Below are positions 42,820-44,657 of a stretch of DNA of 44,657 nt, piece by piece. The translations under genes were made by a program, and so were the position numbers. The stretch spans positions 1 to 44,657 of the forward strand of contig DAHWHN010000046.1 in the NCBI GenBank assembly GCA_027335685.1. Direction: 5' to 3'. The notes beneath the pieces are model-generated. The model was given only the letters and a program-made list of their open reading frames with translations. It ran no database searches and was not told the origin of the DNA. This DNA is from Acidimicrobiaceae bacterium. Its GTDB lineage: Bacteria; Actinomycetota; Acidimicrobiia; Acidimicrobiales; Bog-793. How positions within the stretch are numbered: position 1 is the first letter of the stretch; every line of letters starts with the position of its first letter.

Positions 42820-44328
42820 TCACGTCGGAGTGGCGGAATAGGCAGACGCGCTAGCTTGAGGGGCTAGTGCCCGAAAGGGCGTGGGGGTTCGAGTCCCCCC
42901 TCCGACACCAGCAATCTGCGACTGTCGTCCACCGAGCCCCACCTCGTCGAGCCGGACGTTGAGCGAGGGCACGCCGTGGATGCGAACCTCCAGGTGGTCC
43001 GGGCAGACGACGACCGCCTCGACCAGCTCCTCGACGAGGACGCGCCGCTCCGCATCGGTGGCGCCGTCCCACATCACGTCGAGGTCGAGCTCGCGTAGAA
43101 GAGCGGCGGCCTGCTCGAAGCGCTCGGCCAGCTCGTTCGCGTGGCTTGCTTCGCTCGCGACACCTGCCACCTCGGCGCGCACGGCCTCGATGCTGCGCGT
43201 GAGGGACTGCTCCTGCTCCCCGAACAGCTCGGCACTGATCCTGTCTGCGTAGTACAGCTCGAGGAGCTTGCGTCGCCGTTCCGTAAGATCGGCGAGCGCG
43301 GCCGCCGGCCGTTGTCCGGGCGAGCGACGGCCCTGGCGGTCCGTCCGCTCGCCCTGGACCAGCTGTCGACGGATCGCATCCCGTAGCTCGTCGTCACGGG
43401 AGACGAGTCGCAGCCCGAGCCGCGCAGCGCGGTGCAGCCCGATGTTCGTGCGTCTCGGCTGAGCACAGCCACGACCACGTGAGCGGCACCGGTACATGGA
43501 TCGCCCGTCGCCGTTCGTCTCGATGGCCATGCGCTTGCCGCACAGGCCGCACAGCACACGACCTGACAGGAGGTCGCCGCCGCGTCGTCGACCGGGCACG
43601 TGTCCCCGGTGCGCGGCATCGAACTCCTCGGACGTGACGAGTGCCTCGTGGTGACCGGGGAACCACTCGCCGTTGAGCACGACCTCGCCGAGGTAGATGC
43701 GCGAGTCGAGGATCGCTCCGACGGTCGAGTACTTGATCCCGGTGCGCTCCTCGATGCGGCGCTGGCTCAATCCCTCGGCCCGCAACCGGAAGACCTCGCG
43801 GACGAGGGGAGCATCGCTGTTCGCGACGAGCTCGCCCTCGACGAGGTCGTAGCCGGTCTTCGGTCGGTTCAACCACTTGCCCTCGCGTACCGCCTGGTGC
43901 ATGCCCATGCGAACGTTCTCGGCGAGCTGCTCCCGATAGAACTGGGCGAAGGATCCGAGGATGTTGTAGAACATCCGCCCAGTCGCTGACGAGAGGTCGA
44001 TCTTCTCCGTGAACGAGTGCAGCGCGACCCCGGCCGCACCGAAGGTGTCGGCGAGCTCGATCAAGTCGCCAAGGTTGCGCGAGAGCCGGTCGAGCCGCCA
44101 AGTGAGCACGTGAGCGACGTGGCCGGCTCGGACCATGGCGAGAAGCTGCTGCAGACCCGGGCGGTCGGTGTCCTTGCCTGACCGGCCGGGATCGGCGACG
44201 ACCGTGACCGGCCCGAGCTCATGGAGCTCCGCGTAGCTCCTGAGCTTGTCCGCCTGGCCCTCTATCGAGAAGCCCTCCGCCGCCTGCTCCTCGGTCGAGA
44301 CCCGGCAATAGGCCACGGTCAGCATCAC
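42820..44328 (-). CDS. Large serine recombinase (integrase/resolvase family)
   Basis: A site-specific DNA recombinase of 502 residues that probably integrates and excises the element to its right. The catalytic domain has VAYCRVSTEEQAAEGFSIE with nucleophile Ser11, then DPGRSGKDTDRPGLQQLL and LTWRLDRLSRN. The recombinase domain follows (GYDLVEGELV, LRAEGLSQRRIEERTG, LDSRIYLGEVVLNGEWF), then a zinc ribbon with CGLCGKRM and YRCRSRGRGC, and a coiled-coil segment with ELLELYYADRIS-like helices. The last 29 residues (GGGTRTPTPFRALAPQ and beyond) are the antisense reading of tRNA-Leu(GAG). Tandem GTG-ATG starts at 44328 and 44325 follow an AGAAGGAGAG site. Composition looks less GC-rich than the flanking genes, which fits acquired DNA. 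Confidence 0.93.
   Translation of the reverse strand: MMLTVAYCRVSTEEQAAEGFSIEGQADKLRSYAELHELGPVTVVADPGRSGKDTDRPGLQQLLAMVRAGHVAHVLTWRLDRLSRNLGDLIELADTFGAAGVALHSFTEKIDLSSATGRMFYNILGSFAQFYREQLAENVRMGMHQAVREGKWLNRPKTGYDLVEGELVANSDAPLVREVFRLRAEGLSQRRIEERTGIKYSTVGAILDSRIYLGEVVLNGEWFPGHHEALVTSEEFDAAHRGHVPGRRRGGDLLSGRVLCGLCGKRMAIETNGDGRSMYRCRSRGRGCAQPRRTNIGLHRAARLGLRLVSRDDELRDAIRRQLVQGERTDRQGRRSPGQRPAAALADLTERRRKLLELYYADRISAELFGEQEQSLTRSIEAVRAEVAGVASEASHANELAERFEQAAALLRELDLDVMWDGATDAERRVLVEELVEAVVVCPDHLEVRIHGVPSLNVRLDEVGLGGRQSQIAGVGGGTRTPTPFRALAPQASASAYSATPT
42824..42910 (+). tRNA. tRNA-Leu (anticodon GAG), probable integration site
   Basis: Acceptor GTCGGAG pairs with CTCCGAC. The anticodon arm CTAGC/GCTAG holds the loop TTGAGGG, giving GAG. 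The long variable arm TGCCC GAAA GGGCG marks a class II tRNA, and the T arm is GGGGGTTCGAGTCCCCC. CCA is encoded at 42908-42910, unlike the other tRNA-Leu here. Its 3' end faces a convergent serine recombinase gene whose frame runs through the whole tRNA. Confidence 0.96.
42860..42910. other. Putative left attachment site at the tRNA 3' half
   Basis: The tRNA 3' half lies against the recombinase gene in the classical layout of elements integrated in tRNA genes. A matching copy should exist at the right end, outside the window. The exact crossover core cannot be fixed from one side; the boundaries given are approximate. Confidence 0.45.
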
Positions 44329-44416
44329 GGCTCTCCTTCTCCGCTCGTCCTCCGGTCAGCCGGAGCGCGATCCGCACGAGGATGTCGGCGACGCGACCGT
44401 AGTCCGGCTCGGTCAC
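44219..44416 (-). CDS. Small overlapping frame before the recombinase
   Basis: Unrecognised 65-residue frame. Its GTG start overlaps the stop of the upstream gene as GTGA, as in coupled genes. The first part, VTEPDYGRVADILVRIALRL, looks like a helix of a real small protein; the rest overlaps the recombinase start by about 110 bases and is Gly/Asp/Arg-rich, so it may be an artefact of overlap. Similar small frames often precede element recombinases. It could also be only a coupling device. Confidence 0.35.
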   Translation of the reverse strand: MTEPDYGRVADILVRIALRLTGGRAEKESRDADRGLLPGLDRGAGGGGLLDRGPGGQAQELRGAP

Positions 44417-44657
44417 CGGATCGCGTCCTGTCGTCGACGTGCAGCCACCCGGGACGCGAAAGCCTCGCCGCGCTCTCGCTCGTAGCCCTTCAGATGCCTC
44501 GCAAGCGCACTGCATGCTGCATCGGGACTTTCGTTGCCCGTGAGCGCAGCGAAGGCGACGACGTAGCCGTTGAGCGCCGGCATGAGCTTGCGCAGCGATC
44601 CGGCGACCTTGCCCGCGTAGACGCGCTCGATCCCGGCTCGGTCCTCCGCGATGCGTG
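44413..44657 (-). CDS. Element protein of unknown function, carboxy end only
   Basis: An open frame entering from the right edge on the minus strand; 80 residues are visible from the edge to TGA. They include RIAEDRAGIERVYAG, KVAGSLRKLMPALNGYVVAF, SPDAACSALARHLKGYERER and a basic end VAARRRQDAIR. It is mostly helical with no family recognised. Its stop overlaps the next GTG, suggesting an operon with the small frame and the recombinase. Its 5' end is outside the window. Confidence 0.5.
   Translation of the reverse strand, partial: RIAEDRAGIERVYAGKVAGSLRKLMPALNGYVVAFAALTGNESPDAACSALARHLKGYERERGEAFASRVAARRRQDAIR

Overview
The window is 44.7 kb of very GC-rich chromosomal DNA. Its genes are almost all housekeeping genes in an order typical of Actinomycetota: infC-rpmI-rplT-tsnR-pheS-pheT, polA-rpsA-coaE-uvrB-uvrA and uvrC-rapZ-yvcK-gap-pgk-tpiA-secG. 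The IF3 amino end, the DUF1844-like protein, the long-form HisG, the PdtaR-like ANTAR regulator and many TANNNT leaderless promoters point to an actinobacterium, most likely of class Acidimicrobiia. The class is inferred from protein style, not from a database search.

Layout. 1-2.4 kb: the 3' end of fmt, then rpe, hisG and a cold-shock-like gene. 2.4-9.1 kb: a DUF1844-like gene divergent from the infC-rpmI-rplT-tsnR-pheS-pheT translation block. 9.1-17.4 kb: a minus-strand block transcribed fabD-fabH-fabG-acpP-fabF-ubiB-like-SGNH hydrolase-unknown protein; this is the core of type II fatty-acid synthesis. 17.5-19.2 kb: a second UbiB-like kinase coupled to arfB. 19.3-22.4 kb: tRNA-Leu(CAA), menC, a small coiled-coil protein, an ANTAR response regulator and a DtxR-family metalloregulator. 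22.5-34.7 kb: polA, rpsA, a frameshifted coaE, uvrB, uvrA, a stand-alone Smr protein and uvrC, so the whole UvrABC excinuclease is encoded together. 34.7-42.7 kb: a methyltransferase, rapZ, yvcK, gap, pgk, tpiA, secG and a family-5 solute-binding protein. 42.8 kb to the end: tRNA-Leu(GAG) with a large serine recombinase and two further minus-strand frames reading toward its 3' end. This is the left edge of an integrated element that continues beyond the window.

The genes are tightly packed. No stretch over about 210 bases lacks a gene, and many junctions are ATGA, GTGA, TTGA or TGATG overlaps that imply translational coupling. Several transcription units instead start with a TANNNT hexamer 6-7 bases before the start codon, indicating leaderless mRNAs (rpe, DUF1844-like, pheS, menC, the coiled-coil gene, polA, uvrB).

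The most interesting points are: an ATC start codon for infC behind a long leader; overlapping divergent -10 elements; a FabD with a carboxy-terminal lipoyl/biotinyl-like domain that lacks the attachment lysine; a one-base frameshift in the normally essential coaE; a serine recombinase whose carboxy terminus is read through the antisense strand of a tRNA gene; and the absence of whiA from its usual place between yvcK and gap. I see no clearly new multi-gene defence or biosynthetic system inside this window. The element entered at 42.8 kb is where novelty outside the window is most likely.
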